From contig SVRK01000018.1 of NCBI GenBank assembly GCA_015064855.1, positions 1 through 38,107 of the forward strand: a stretch of 38,107 nt of DNA, given 5' to 3'. Shown here piece after piece: positions 9,140-16,682 of this stretch. Numbering within the stretch: position 1 is the stretch's first letter; each line of letters begins with the position of its first letter. The notes below the pieces were generated by a model. That model was not told the DNA's origin, searched no databases, and worked only from the letters and a program-made list of their open reading frames with translations. This DNA comes from Oscillospiraceae bacterium (GTDB lineage Bacteria > Bacillota > Clostridia > Oscillospirales > CAG-272). Position numbers and translations under genes: made by a program.

Positions 9140-9165
9140 AAAGACCTGCAAAAATGCAAGTCTTT
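9140..9165 (-). terminator. Hairpin between the methyltransferase-like gene and tRNA-Arg
   Basis: AAAGACCTGCA (9140-9150) and TGCAAGTCTTT (9155-9165) pair with one A-C mismatch on the plus strand, or a G-T wobble on the minus strand RNA. It overlaps the stop codon of the upstream minus-strand gene. The following U tract is weak (TTTAAATTTC), so termination may be partial. Confidence 0.5.
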
Positions 9166-10174
9166 ATAGAAATTTTACAAAATTTTTTAGATAATTGTCG
9201 CTAATATATTTTTTGATATTTTCAAATGGCTCGTTAAATTCGCCGCTCTCTATTCTCTTTTGAAGTCCTTCAAAAATATGCCAACGAATATTTGAAAGTA
9301 TTGATTTTTCTATCCAATAATAAAACTCGGTGCTTGGAGATTTTGACTCAAGCTTTTTCATCTTGATATACAAATCAACTCCGTCTGAAACATCGTGCCA
9401 TAAATCGACAAACGCACAGTCGAATTTTAACTCCGGCATTTTCTTTTTCGCAAAATCAAAAGCATCACCTTTGACAATTTTTATTTTATCCTTACTTGGA
9501 AACTGTGGTAAAATATACTTTTCAAAAAGGTTTATAACGCTTGAATCACGCTCGACAACAGTAACGGATAAGACGTCTGATTTTTCGCTAACCATATATG
9601 CAAAATAACCGATTCCAAGACCAAAAACGCACACATCCCCCGACATTTTTTCAATATGAGGCTTCATAGTTTCAATTTCATTTGGCTTTATAGCCATCCA
9701 TTCGACACCATCCTCAAATACTGTTGGGAATGAAAACTCCTCACTGAAAAATCCGATTTTAGGTATTTCTCTAAAATTATCTAAAACCTCTATATCATCA
9801 TAGATAAATCCCTCGTATGGCTGATAGGATTGGTATCCCAACTCCCACGTGCCAACCTTTTTCCTTGGGATAGATATGTTTTTGAAATATGGATTGCTTT
9901 TATATTCATCAGCATTCAGCTTTTTTACTGATTTTTTAAAATATTCCTTTTCAAAAAGCTTTGCCTCATCATCATCTTGACTCAAGGCGGTTGCCAAGAA
10001 AAGCGTATAGGAAAGCTCCTCATTTTCGGACACTCCCTCTACTATTTCACTCATGATTTCCTTGTTTATAAGGCATGGAAATTCGTTCAAATATGCGGCT
10101 ACACTACGAAAAAGTGCGAAGTTCTCTTGCTTTATTTTTTCAAGAGCCTCAAGCTTTTTTTGTTCTTTATACAT
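9164..10174 (-). CDS. Class I SAM-dependent methyltransferase-fold protein
   Basis: 336 residues from the ATG at 10174, which lies one base after the pantothenate kinase stop; the frame could extend to 10204 but that overlaps the kinase. The N-terminal half has no motif I recognise. The C-terminal half has a Rossmann methyltransferase pattern: glycine-rich VCVFGLGIGYFAY (motif I), an acidic strand end VTVVERD, KIVKGDAF, and CAFVDLWHD where spermidine-synthase-like proteins carry their post-motif II acidic residue. Substrate is unknown. Close coupling to pantothenate kinase suggests, but does not show, a shared role. No signal peptide or membrane segment is seen. Confidence 0.72.
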   Translation of the reverse strand: MYKEQKKLEALEKIKQENFALFRSVAAYLNEFPCLINKEIMSEIVEGVSENEELSYTLFLATALSQDDDEAKLFEKEYFKKSVKKLNADEYKSNPYFKNISIPRKKVGTWELGYQSYQPYEGFIYDDIEVLDNFREIPKIGFFSEEFSFPTVFEDGVEWMAIKPNEIETMKPHIEKMSGDVCVFGLGIGYFAYMVSEKSDVLSVTVVERDSSVINLFEKYILPQFPSKDKIKIVKGDAFDFAKKKMPELKFDCAFVDLWHDVSDGVDLYIKMKKLESKSPSTEFYYWIEKSILSNIRWHIFEGLQKRIESGEFNEPFENIKKYISDNYLKNFVKFL

Positions 10175-10175
10175 A

Positions 10176-11000
10176 TTACTTTTCAAATGACGAAAGTGCC
10201 GCACCTATAACCGTGCTATATTGAGCCTTCTCGGGAATTACAAAGTTCATATTAAACATCTTATTTAGATTGTCAAATATCTCGGATGCTTGTGAAATTT
10301 GAGTTAGGTTTCCTGTCAAAACAATGTCCTTAATTCCATATTGCTTTGATGCAAAATAGGAAATCATACCGATTGTTTCAAAAACCATATTGATAAGACC
10401 TAGGGCAAGGTCGCCGTTTGTTGCGGTATCACTTATTTTACCGAAGTTGGAGGCTGTCATATGAGAGCTCAATCCCATATCTTTTTTTGAAATATCACAG
10501 ATACGAAGGTCGATATTCTCTATGCTTCCTACTTTAGCAAGCTCATCAATACTCTCTATTTTTGTAAGTCCAAGAAATTTCGAGGAAAGACCGACAAGGG
10601 TGCCACCGCCTACACCTGTTCCGCCAAGATATTCGGGTGCTTTGCCACGCTTTGCATGAACAAGTGCCGTACCGGTACCGAGGCTAACTATGATAGCGTC
10701 GTCAAATGAAGAAAGATAAAGTCCGCCAAGACCTATGCTTTTAAATTCAGGCGTGTGAACACATTCAAGACCATAAAGGGGCTTTGAAATATATGACGAG
10801 CCAACTCCTGTTATCATAACCTTTTCAATATCATTTAAGCCTAGTCCGTTTGTATCAGTAAATTTACCGAATGCACCATAAACAGATGTTATTGGGTCGT
10901 CTGCTGTTACGAACATTGGCTCTATTAAATTTTTATTCTGGTCAAATCCCACAATTTTTGTCGTGCTTCCACCAATATCAATTCCAATTACTACTCCCAT
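10176..11000 (-). CDS. coaW: Type II pantothenate kinase (CoaW-like)
   Basis: Likely phosphorylates pantothenate in the first step of coenzyme A synthesis. It has the ASKHA phosphate-1 motif VIGIDIGGSTTKIVGF, the VSLGTGTALVHAK phosphate-2 segment, GGTGVGGGTLVGL and the adenosine-motif region DIVLTGNLTQ. I use the ATG at 11000 (274 residues) because AAGGAGG sits 6 bases upstream. The frame extends 10 residues further without support. Type II enzymes in bacteria are best known from staphylococci, and related proteins are annotated in many clostridia. Other BadF/BadG-type kinases are the main alternative. Confidence 0.86.
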   Translation of the reverse strand: MGVVIGIDIGGSTTKIVGFDQNKNLIEPMFVTADDPITSVYGAFGKFTDTNGLGLNDIEKVMITGVGSSYISKPLYGLECVHTPEFKSIGLGGLYLSSFDDAIIVSLGTGTALVHAKRGKAPEYLGGTGVGGGTLVGLSSKFLGLTKIESIDELAKVGSIENIDLRICDISKKDMGLSSHMTASNFGKISDTATNGDLALGLINMVFETIGMISYFASKQYGIKDIVLTGNLTQISQASEIFDNLNKMFNMNFVIPEKAQYSTVIGAALSSFEK

Positions 11001-11095
11001 TGTGTCCTCCTTGGTATGCATTAAATTCAACTTATATTATATTTTAACACCTTTATTATAAAAAATCAATATAAAAATAAAGATAAGGGTTAAAT

Positions 11096-11173
11096 GGGCG
11101 AACAGATTTGAAGCAAAAGCTAGTGAATCTTTTCTGCAGTCGTGCTTGGTACTCCGAGGGGAAATTTTCGCCC
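11096..11173. repeat. 78-bp element bounded by GGGCGAA inverted repeats
   Basis: GGGCGAA (11096-11102) and TTCGCCC (11167-11173) are perfect inverted repeats. Inside, AAGCA/TGCTT (11111-11115, 11143-11147) and AAAAG/CTTTT (11115-11119, 11129-11133) suggest further, partly nested pairing. It sits between convergent regulatory ends of two minus-strand operons and encodes no supported protein. It may be a dispersed palindromic repeat; copy number cannot be judged from one window. Confidence 0.45.
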
Positions 11174-11224
11174 GTAAAAACCACAGCATTGAAAAAAATC
11201 AATAGCCTTTCGACCTTAAATATC

Positions 11225-11260
11225 AAAAAAACAGAGGTACTGACTAAAATCAATACCTCT
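11225..11260 (-). terminator. Terminator of the thuA-oxidoreductase operon
   Basis: On the minus strand AGAGGTA (11260-11254) pairs with TACCTCT (11239-11233), followed by GTTTTTTT. It lies about 30 bases after the oxidoreductase stop. Confidence 0.75.
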
Positions 11261-11289
11261 TTTGCTTTTTGGTTATCACATAAATGCCT

Positions 11290-12315
11290 TTAATCAAGTG
11301 AAATTTCGTGACCAAGTTCTGCCGATTTATAGAGTGCTTCTAGAATTTTCACCATATTTACACCTTGCTCCGGAGTAAAGTCCGGCTCAGCCTTGCCCTC
11401 AATAACATCAAGGAAGTGACGGATATTTGCTTCGTGATGAGGCATACAGTTATAGTCGTCGATTGATGGCTTAATCGTTACGTTTGTGCCACATTCCTCG
11501 GTGAAAATATCAAATTTTCTATCAATACCGGACATACGTGAGCCTGCTTTTTCACCGCGAAGCTCAACGAACATTTGGTCGCATTCGATATTTGATGCCC
11601 AAGAAAATTCGATTTGCAAGCAAGCTCCGTTATCAAAGCGAATAAAGCCCATAGCAAGGTCCTCAACGTCGGTTTTTGAATATGACGTATGTGGAAACTT
11701 TGAATATGTTGAGCCACTAACCGTAACAGGCTTTGGATTGCCCATTAGATACATCGCAAGGTCGATAATGTGTACACCAAGGTCGATAAGTGGTCCGCCA
11801 CCAGATTGTGCTTTATCAGTAAACCAGCCACCCCATCCGGGAATACCACGGCGTCTAATCCAACCACATCTACCTGCGTAAATTTCGCCCATTTTGCCCT
11901 CTGCAATATATTCCTTTAAGAATTTAGTTGTTGGACGATAGCGGTTATTTCTAATAACCATCAAGGTTTTACCACTATTTTCCGCAGCCTTTTTCATCTT
12001 CTCTGCTTCTTCTGCATTTATTGCATCAGGCTTTTCGCAGATAACGTTAAGTCCTTGGTTAAGAGCATAGATAGCCGCTTGAGAGTGAACATTGTTTGGA
12101 GTACAGATATCAACCGCATCGAGTTCCTCATTTGCTATCATCTCTTTATAATCGGTATAAAGCTTTGCATCTGGGTATCTTTTGGAAACCGATTCAAGCT
12201 TTTTTTCATCAATATCGCAAATTGCAACAATTTTAGCGTGGTCTATTTTGTCATAAGCGCCCATATGAGGACCTTGGCAAATTTTACCCGAACCAATAAT
12301 ACCTATTTTAATCAT
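11290..12315 (-). CDS. Gfo/Idh/MocA-family NAD(P)-dependent oxidoreductase
   Basis: 341 residues. N-terminal Rossmann dinucleotide site IGIIGSGKICQGPHMGAY, then AICDIDEKKLE, TPNNVHSQAA, the EKP motif (CEKPDAINAEEAEKM) with the probable catalytic Lys, and the C-terminal-domain segment GGGPLIDLGVHIIDLAMYLMG. These enzymes oxidise or reduce sugars and inositols, and the substrate cannot be told. It overlaps the ThuA-like gene by one base (TAATG), a pairing often seen in sugar-degradation clusters. This makes carbohydrate metabolism likely. Confidence 0.93.
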   Translation of the reverse strand: MIKIGIIGSGKICQGPHMGAYDKIDHAKIVAICDIDEKKLESVSKRYPDAKLYTDYKEMIANEELDAVDICTPNNVHSQAAIYALNQGLNVICEKPDAINAEEAEKMKKAAENSGKTLMVIRNNRYRPTTKFLKEYIAEGKMGEIYAGRCGWIRRRGIPGWGGWFTDKAQSGGGPLIDLGVHIIDLAMYLMGNPKPVTVSGSTYSKFPHTSYSKTDVEDLAMGFIRFDNGACLQIEFSWASNIECDQMFVELRGEKAGSRMSGIDRKFDIFTEECGTNVTIKPSIDDYNCMPHHEANIRHFLDVIEGKAEPDFTPEQGVNMVKILEALYKSAELGHEISLD

Positions 12316-13055
12316 TATTTTTCCTCAATTCTTGCAACCCAAGGACAGTTAAGTGGAATGCGCTTGCAAACAGGAGCTGCCCATTTTACGGCGTTTTTAA
12401 TAATTGTTTGTACGTTTGGATTATAGAAGGTTGGGAATGTTTCGTGACCAGGTTGGAAATAGAACACCTTGCCGTTTTCTCTGTGCCAAATACAACCGGA
12501 ACGGAAAACCTCACCGCCGTTATACCAACCGATAAGAAGGAGCTTATCAGGGTCAGGAATGCCAAATGGCTCGGTATACGTTTCCTCTGCTTCAAGCTCA
12601 AAATATCTATCCTCAATACCTGCCATAATTGGGTGGTTGTGGTCAAGAACCCAAAGTCTTTCCTTATCATTGCTCTCGCGCCAACCAAGATTGCAGGATG
12701 TACCCATCAAAAGCTTGAATGGCTTTGAATGGTGAGCAGAATGTAAAAAAACAATTCCCATTCCCTCAAGAACTGCATTTTTAACCTTCATAGCGATTTC
12801 GTCAGGAACCTCACCGTGTCTTACGTGTCCCCACCAAATCATAACATCTGTATTTGCAAGTAATTCATCGGTAATACCTACATTTTCACGAAGCTCACCG
12901 TTTTCATCGTGCTGGGTAACTGTTGTAACCTCAATTTCCTCGTCTGTGCCAAGAAAATCAGCAAGTGCCTTGTGAATTCCGTTTGGGTAAACCTTCTTTA
13001 CGTTTTCTTCTTTTAGTTCGTGATAAAATTCATTCCAAATAGTAACTCTAATCAT
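12315..13055 (-). CDS. ThuA-like domain protein
   Basis: 246 residues from the ATG at 13055, chosen for GAGGAAC upstream. A longer frame back to 13196 would run through the promoter and into the divergent ung leader, so I reject it. It has the glutamine-amidotransferase-like ThuA (trehalose utilisation) pattern: VTIWNEF, YPNGIHKALADFLG, VMIWWGHVRHGEVPDEIA, GMGIVFLHSAHHSKPF and the C-terminal GKVFYFQPGHETFPTF. Members are linked to disaccharide catabolism, biochemically poorly defined. It is first in a two-gene operon with the oxidoreductase. Confidence 0.88.
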   Translation of the reverse strand: MIRVTIWNEFYHELKEENVKKVYPNGIHKALADFLGTDEEIEVTTVTQHDENGELRENVGITDELLANTDVMIWWGHVRHGEVPDEIAMKVKNAVLEGMGIVFLHSAHHSKPFKLLMGTSCNLGWRESNDKERLWVLDHNHPIMAGIEDRYFELEAEETYTEPFGIPDPDKLLLIGWYNGGEVFRSGCIWHRENGKVFYFQPGHETFPTFYNPNVQTIIKNAVKWAAPVCKRIPLNCPWVARIEEK

Positions 13056-13103
13056 TTTTAAGTTCCTCACTTTTTTGTTTTGATGGACTTTGCCAACATT
13101 AAA

Positions 13104-13132
13104 ATTATACCATAAATACCCATATATTTCAA
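13104..13132 (-). promoter_or_regulatory. Promoter of the thuA-oxidoreductase operon
   Basis: On the minus strand TTGAAA (13132-13127), 17 bases, TATAAT (13109-13104), with TATGG before the -10 (extended -10). It is about 49 bases upstream of the chosen start, which supports the shorter gene model. Confidence 0.7.
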
Positions 13133-13138
13133 GCCTAT

Positions 13139-13157
13139 TTGTCAATTTTATTGACAA
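13139..13157. promoter_or_regulatory. Inverted repeat over the ung -35 box
   Basis: TTGTCAA (13139-13145), 5 bases, TTGACAA (13151-13157): a perfect 7-bp inverted repeat. Its right arm contains the ung -35 box and it lies between two divergent promoters. It could be an operator or just back-to-back -35 sequences. Confidence 0.4.
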
Positions 13158-13179
13158 TGTGACACTAAAATGGTATGAT
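13151..13179 (+). promoter_or_regulatory. Promoter of ung
   Basis: TTGACA (13151-13156), 17 bases, TATGAT (13174-13179), with TGG before the -10. The ung ATG follows 29 bases later. Confidence 0.7.
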
Positions 13180-13207
13180 ATATTTAGAAATTCCAAAGGA
13201 GAATATT

Positions 13208-13882
13208 ATGGTTAATCTTGGAAATGATTGGGACAGCATTTTAGGCGAGGAATTTGAGAAGGAATATTACTTGAAAATCAGAGAATTTCTAAAGTCAGAA
13301 TATCGATCAAGAGTTATTTTCCCACCGATGTTTGATATTTTCAATGCACTCAAATATACCTCGTACAAGGACACAAGGGTCGTTATTTTAGGGCAAGACC
13401 CATATCACGAGGTAGGACAAGCGCATGGTCTTTCCTTCTCGGTTAAAAGAGGGATAAAAATTCCACCATCTCTTGTAAATATTTACAAAGAACTGAACAC
13501 TGATATAGGAATGGCAATACCAAAACACGGAGAACTAACCTCTTGGGCAACACAAGGCGTTTTGCTTTTAAATGCAACATTAACCGTGCGCCAAGGACAA
13601 GCAAACAGCCATCAAAATATTGGCTGGTCGATTTTTACTGATGAGGTTATAAAAAAGCTAAACGAAAGAAGCGAGCCGGTTGTATTTATTTTATGGGGTG
13701 GGAATGCACGCTCAAAGAAAAAATACATAACAAACAAGCACCATTTGATTATAGAATCCGCACACCCCTCGCCACTTTCTGCATACAATGGTTTCTTTGG
13801 CTCACGGCCGTTCTCTCGTGCAAATGAATTTTTAAAGGTTAATAATCTGAGTCAAATAAACTGGAACAGTGTAAATGAATAA
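13208..13882 (+). CDS. ung: Uracil-DNA glycosylase, family 1
   Basis: Removes uracil from DNA to start base excision repair. 224 residues from the ATG at 13208, which has AAAGGAG upstream; the frame opening at 13175 overlaps the -10 box. The water-activating loop GQDPYH (catalytic Asp), the LLLNATLTV segment, the uracil-specificity strand [13 protein letters not shown] and the DNA-intercalation loop [13 protein letters not shown] are all intact. It is monocistronic, with its own promoter and terminator. Confidence 0.97.
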   Translation: MVNLGNDWDSILGEEFEKEYYLKIREFLKSEYRSRVIFPPMFDIFNALKYTSYKDTRVVILGQDPYHEVGQAHGLSFSVKRGIKIPPSLVNIYKELNTDIGMAIPKHGELTSWATQGVLLLNATLTVRQGQANSHQNIGWSIFTDEVIKKLNERSEPVVFILWGGNARSKKKYITNKHHLIIESAHPSPLSAYNGFFGSRPFSRANEFLKVNNLSQINWNSVNE

Positions 13883-13883
13883 C

Positions 13884-13911
13884 AAAAAGCAGAGCAAACG
13901 CTCTGCTTTTT
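13884..13911. terminator. Bidirectional terminator between ung and bioY
   Basis: AAAAAGCAGAGC, loop AAAC, GCTCTGCTTTTT: a 12-bp perfect stem with T runs in both directions between converging genes. Confidence 0.9.
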
Positions 13912-14425
13912 AACTTGTTTGAATACGCTTTTTCAAAATTTTTGCAACAAAAAATGCCAAAATCACAAGTAAAATATCCTTTATAATATATGGCAACGAT
14001 ACAGTCAAAAGTGCGGTAAAAAACGAAAGTTTTCCAATTAGTGAATATTGGATTACACCAACAAAATGACATATAAAAACGCCCAAAGCTCCCATAGGAA
14101 TTTTCAACCTTCCGGTTTTTAATGAGCACAGAGTCACAAGAGGAATAAAACCCCAAACAAAACCACCTGTGTAACTTATCAAGTGGAATATTCCGCCACC
14201 GAAATTGGCAAAAACAGGTATTCCTATTGCGCCGATAACAATGTAGATAAAAATCGTTAAAAGTGATTTTTTTATTCCAAAAAGATAACCGATAAGACAA
14301 ACTGCAAAAATTTGCAGGGTTATTGGTACAGAAAAAACTGTCGGTATTGATATTTGCGATACAACGGAAAGCAGTGCCACCATCAAAGAAATTTCAACGA
14401 GAGCTTTTACTCTTTTGCTTTTCAT
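13910..14425 (-). CDS. bioY: Biotin ECF transporter S-component
   Basis: Membrane substrate-binding subunit that takes up biotin with the shared ECF ATPase and T module, which is not in this window. The 171 residues contain about six hydrophobic segments and BioY signatures: SQISIPTVFSVPITLQIFAVCLIG, the GAIGIPVFANFGGG loop and TGGFVWGFI. It starts one base after the birA stop, with GGTGG as ribosome site inside birA, so ligase and transporter are co-expressed. Biotin synthesis genes are absent here, which fits reliance on uptake. Confidence 0.94.
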   Translation of the reverse strand: MKSKRVKALVEISLMVALLSVVSQISIPTVFSVPITLQIFAVCLIGYLFGIKKSLLTIFIYIVIGAIGIPVFANFGGGIFHLISYTGGFVWGFIPLVTLCSLKTGRLKIPMGALGVFICHFVGVIQYSLIGKLSFFTALLTVSLPYIIKDILLVILAFFVAKILKKRIQTS

Positions 14426-14426
14426 T

Positions 14427-15392
14427 TTACCACCTTTTTATCCTTGCGTCACCCGAATTAAAGGTTTTTTTGCCATCATCCGTTTCTAGAACAAGATTGG
14501 CATTTTCGTCAATATCGACGGCAATTCCTTTTGTTATATTGCCACCAACGTCAATTTCTATTTCCTTACCTATAACGTTTGATTTTTGCTTATAAATTTC
14601 CATATACTCTTTTTCATTTATGTTCTCGTAATAATCAAAAAATGTGTCTATTATTTCAGCACACAAATGAGATTTATAGCCACAGGGTGCCTTGTTTTCA
14701 AAAATTGATGTAGCAATACTTGAAATTTCAGGTGCAAATCCACCACTTGGAGGCGAAAGATTTATTCCTATGCCAACGACTGCATAGTCGAGCATTCCGC
14801 TTTCAAAATTAAGCCCTGCTTCGCAAAGAATTCCTGATACCTTTTTCTTATCTATATATATATCATTTACCCATTTTATTTGATTTTCCACACCGCTTGT
14901 TTTTTCTATTGCCTTGGAAACCGCAACTGCGCCAAGCACTGTAATTAAAAGTGCATCTCTAGCAAGAATATTGGGTTTTAATATAATCGTCATATAAAGC
15001 CCATTTTCACTGCTTGAAAGGAAGCTCCTGCCCATTCTACCCTTACCCTGGGTTTGTGACTTTACAACTATAACAGTTCCTTCGCACTCACCTTTGGATG
15101 CGAGCTCCTTTGCTATATTATTTGACGAGTCAGCCTTATCGTACATTACAATTTTCCTTGGTGCTTTAAGGTAAGAATTTATACTTTCAGAAGTGAAAAC
15201 ATCCGCCTTTTTGTTCAAGGTGTAACCATTGCTTACGCTTGAAGATATGTCATATCCATCGTTTTTCAATGAATTAATCGCTTTCCACACGCTATTTCGA
15301 GTAACGCCCACATTTTTTGCAAGCTCCTCACCTGACATGGTTTTTCCTACATTTTTATTTAATAGCTCTAGTATTTTTTCTTTTAATTTCAT
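14427..15392 (-). CDS. birA: Bifunctional biotin-protein ligase and biotin repressor
   Basis: Attaches biotin to carboxylases, and its N-terminal winged helix probably makes it a biotin-responsive repressor. It shows an HTH region (GEELAKNVGVTRNSVWKAINSL) at about residues 20-41, the ligase loop SQTQGKGRMGRSFLSS, IKWVNDIYIDKKKVSGIL, and the AVVGIGINLS segment. The ATG at 15392 (321 residues) has GAGG upstream; an alternative GTG at 15410 adds six residues. It precedes bioY in a two-gene operon, so it may regulate its own transport partner. Confidence 0.94.
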   Translation of the reverse strand: MKLKEKILELLNKNVGKTMSGEELAKNVGVTRNSVWKAINSLKNDGYDISSSVSNGYTLNKKADVFTSESINSYLKAPRKIVMYDKADSSNNIAKELASKGECEGTVIVVKSQTQGKGRMGRSFLSSSENGLYMTIILKPNILARDALLITVLGAVAVSKAIEKTSGVENQIKWVNDIYIDKKKVSGILCEAGLNFESGMLDYAVVGIGINLSPPSGGFAPEISSIATSIFENKAPCGYKSHLCAEIIDTFFDYYENINEKEYMEIYKQKSNVIGKEIEIDVGGNITKGIAVDIDENANLVLETDDGKKTFNSGDARIKRW

Positions 15393-15413
15393 TAAGACCT
15401 CGTTCGTCACCCG

Positions 15414-15434
15414 TCATCTTGAATCAAGGTGACA
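15414..15434. repeat. Short perfect-arm palindrome upstream of birA
   Basis: GTCATCTTGA and TCAAGGTGAC, separated by one base, are near-perfect inverted arms. It lies just upstream of birA and between it and the LCP-like gene's terminator. It resembles the GTCATC...GA units near position 280 and may be a remnant of that repeat, or an operator for BirA. Confidence 0.4.
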
Positions 15435-15446
15435 TTTGACTTAAAT

Positions 15447-15472
15447 AAAAACCGACACAATGGTCGGTTTTT
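15447..15472 (-). terminator. Terminator of the LCP-like gene
   Basis: AAAAACCGAC (15447-15456) pairs with GTCGGTTTTT (15463-15472) around a 6-base loop. It lies 10 bases beyond the stop codon on the minus strand, with T runs on both strands. Confidence 0.85.
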
Positions 15473-15481
15473 AATTTTATA

Positions 15482-16585
15482 TTATTTTGCTGCTTCCTCA
15501 ACTTGTGGGAACATATTTGATTGAAGCTTTGCAACTTCAATATCATAGTCAACAGAAACAAATTCAGTATATGCTTCTATCCATGCAGGATGAACGTCTT
15601 TGGTAACACCCTTACTTGTGTCGTATCCGATTTGGTAAACCTTTGCATCCTTATCAAACACCTTTGTTCCAGCACCGATAAGAGCACCGAAGTCATCTCT
15701 TGATATGTATGAATCAAGTGATTCCATTATTGTGTCAGCAGTACCCTTAATGCCAAGGATGCCTTCTTCCTTTGAAGAAGCTGCAAGTGCCTTAATAATC
15801 TCGGTCATTGCTACATTTCTATTCTCTGCAAGCTTTACATAATTATAAAGTTCAGCAGGTGTGTCGAGCTTTCTTTCATCATCTGTAAGTTTTGGGTTAT
15901 CAACTTCAATTCCGCCAAGCTTGATTGTAGCATCAACAAATGCGCTAAGAGGCATATCTACATAACCATTGATTTTAACACCAAAGTTACTCTCAACTGC
16001 CTTTGTCAAGAGTGCGCCACCGCCAAAGCCGTATGCATCGTAAAGAGGACCAACACCAACCTCAGGAATAACTGCAAGCATTGATTTGTTTACAGAAAAA
16101 TATGAAATTTGGTTGTTAGCTTTATCTACCGAAACAATCATTATAACAGAAAGACCGGCAGAGTCAGGATCTGATTCTTTACTGCTAATTGTAGTAACGT
16201 AGTTATAAACATTAGGGTCAGCCTTTAGATTAGTGTAGTTTTTAGCGTGATTTTTAAGTGCTGCACCGTAAGCCTTAGCAAATTCAGCGTTTTCGAGATA
16301 AGCGTCTAAATTTTCATAAAGCTCACCCTTAATTTCGCCCTTAAATTCTTCCTTAAGACCTGCATTTTCATGGCTTTCACCAGTAACAAACTTATCAGCA
16401 TAAGAATCAACAAATGCATTTGCTACGAGAAGAACGCATGCAACAATAGCTACTATTGCCAAAACGATAATAAGAATTTTCTTATATGGAAATTCGCTCT
16501 TTGGCTTTGTTCCATCAGCCAAAACCGCTTTGTTTTCAATCTTAGTATTTTTGGTCATTTCTCTTCTGTCTTTGATTTTACTCAT
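15482..16585 (-). CDS. Membrane-anchored LCP-like (LytR-CpsA-Psr) protein, probably lacking the usual catalytic residues
   Basis: 367 residues. A short basic cytoplasmic N-terminus is followed by one membrane segment at about 35-58 (ILIIVLAIVAIVACVLLV) and an extracellular domain. The segment from about 143 to 229 (LSVIMIVSVDKANNQISYFS, AYGFGGGALLTKAVESNFGV, GGIEVDNP) follows the LCP-fold order. However, the family's LLSIPRDT stretch with the pyrophosphate-binding Arg reads FSVNKSM here, and the later Arg-rich active-site region is absent. LCP enzymes attach glycopolymers to the wall. This one is more likely noncatalytic or a scaffold, if the assignment is right. It has its own promoter and terminator. 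Confidence 0.65.
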   Translation of the reverse strand: MSKIKDRREMTKNTKIENKAVLADGTKPKSEFPYKKILIIVLAIVAIVACVLLVANAFVDSYADKFVTGESHENAGLKEEFKGEIKGELYENLDAYLENAEFAKAYGAALKNHAKNYTNLKADPNVYNYVTTISSKESDPDSAGLSVIMIVSVDKANNQISYFSVNKSMLAVIPEVGVGPLYDAYGFGGGALLTKAVESNFGVKINGYVDMPLSAFVDATIKLGGIEVDNPKLTDDERKLDTPAELYNYVKLAENRNVAMTEIIKALAASSKEEGILGIKGTADTIMESLDSYISRDDFGALIGAGTKVFDKDAKVYQIGYDTSKGVTKDVHPAWIEAYTEFVSVDYDIEVAKLQSNMFPQVEEAAK

Positions 16586-16622
16586 TGGAAATCCTCCTCA
16601 AGATAATTATATTTATATGTAC

Positions 16623-16651
16623 ATTTTATAACAAAAAGCTTTCAATGTCAA
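16623..16651 (-). promoter_or_regulatory. Promoter of the LCP-like gene
   Basis: On the minus strand TTGACA (16651-16646), 17 bases, TAAAAT (16628-16623), 38 bases before the start codon, which has GAGGA upstream. Confidence 0.7.
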
Positions 16652-16682
16652 CACCTTTTTGAAGATTTGCTATAAAATAATA

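Noticed and set aside
8866..9141. 91-codon frame with recurring MKS and similar words
   Set aside because: It is a translation of the hairpin cluster and the antisense of tRNA-Arg, with no ribosome site; the repeats explain the pattern.
11108..11293. 61-codon frame in the spacer after pantothenate kinase
   Set aside because: It runs through the inverted-repeat element and the terminator, and has no ribosome site.
13056..13196. N-terminal extension of the ThuA-like protein
   Set aside because: The extension would be encoded by the promoter and the divergent ung leader, whereas ATG 13055 has a good ribosome site and normal family start.
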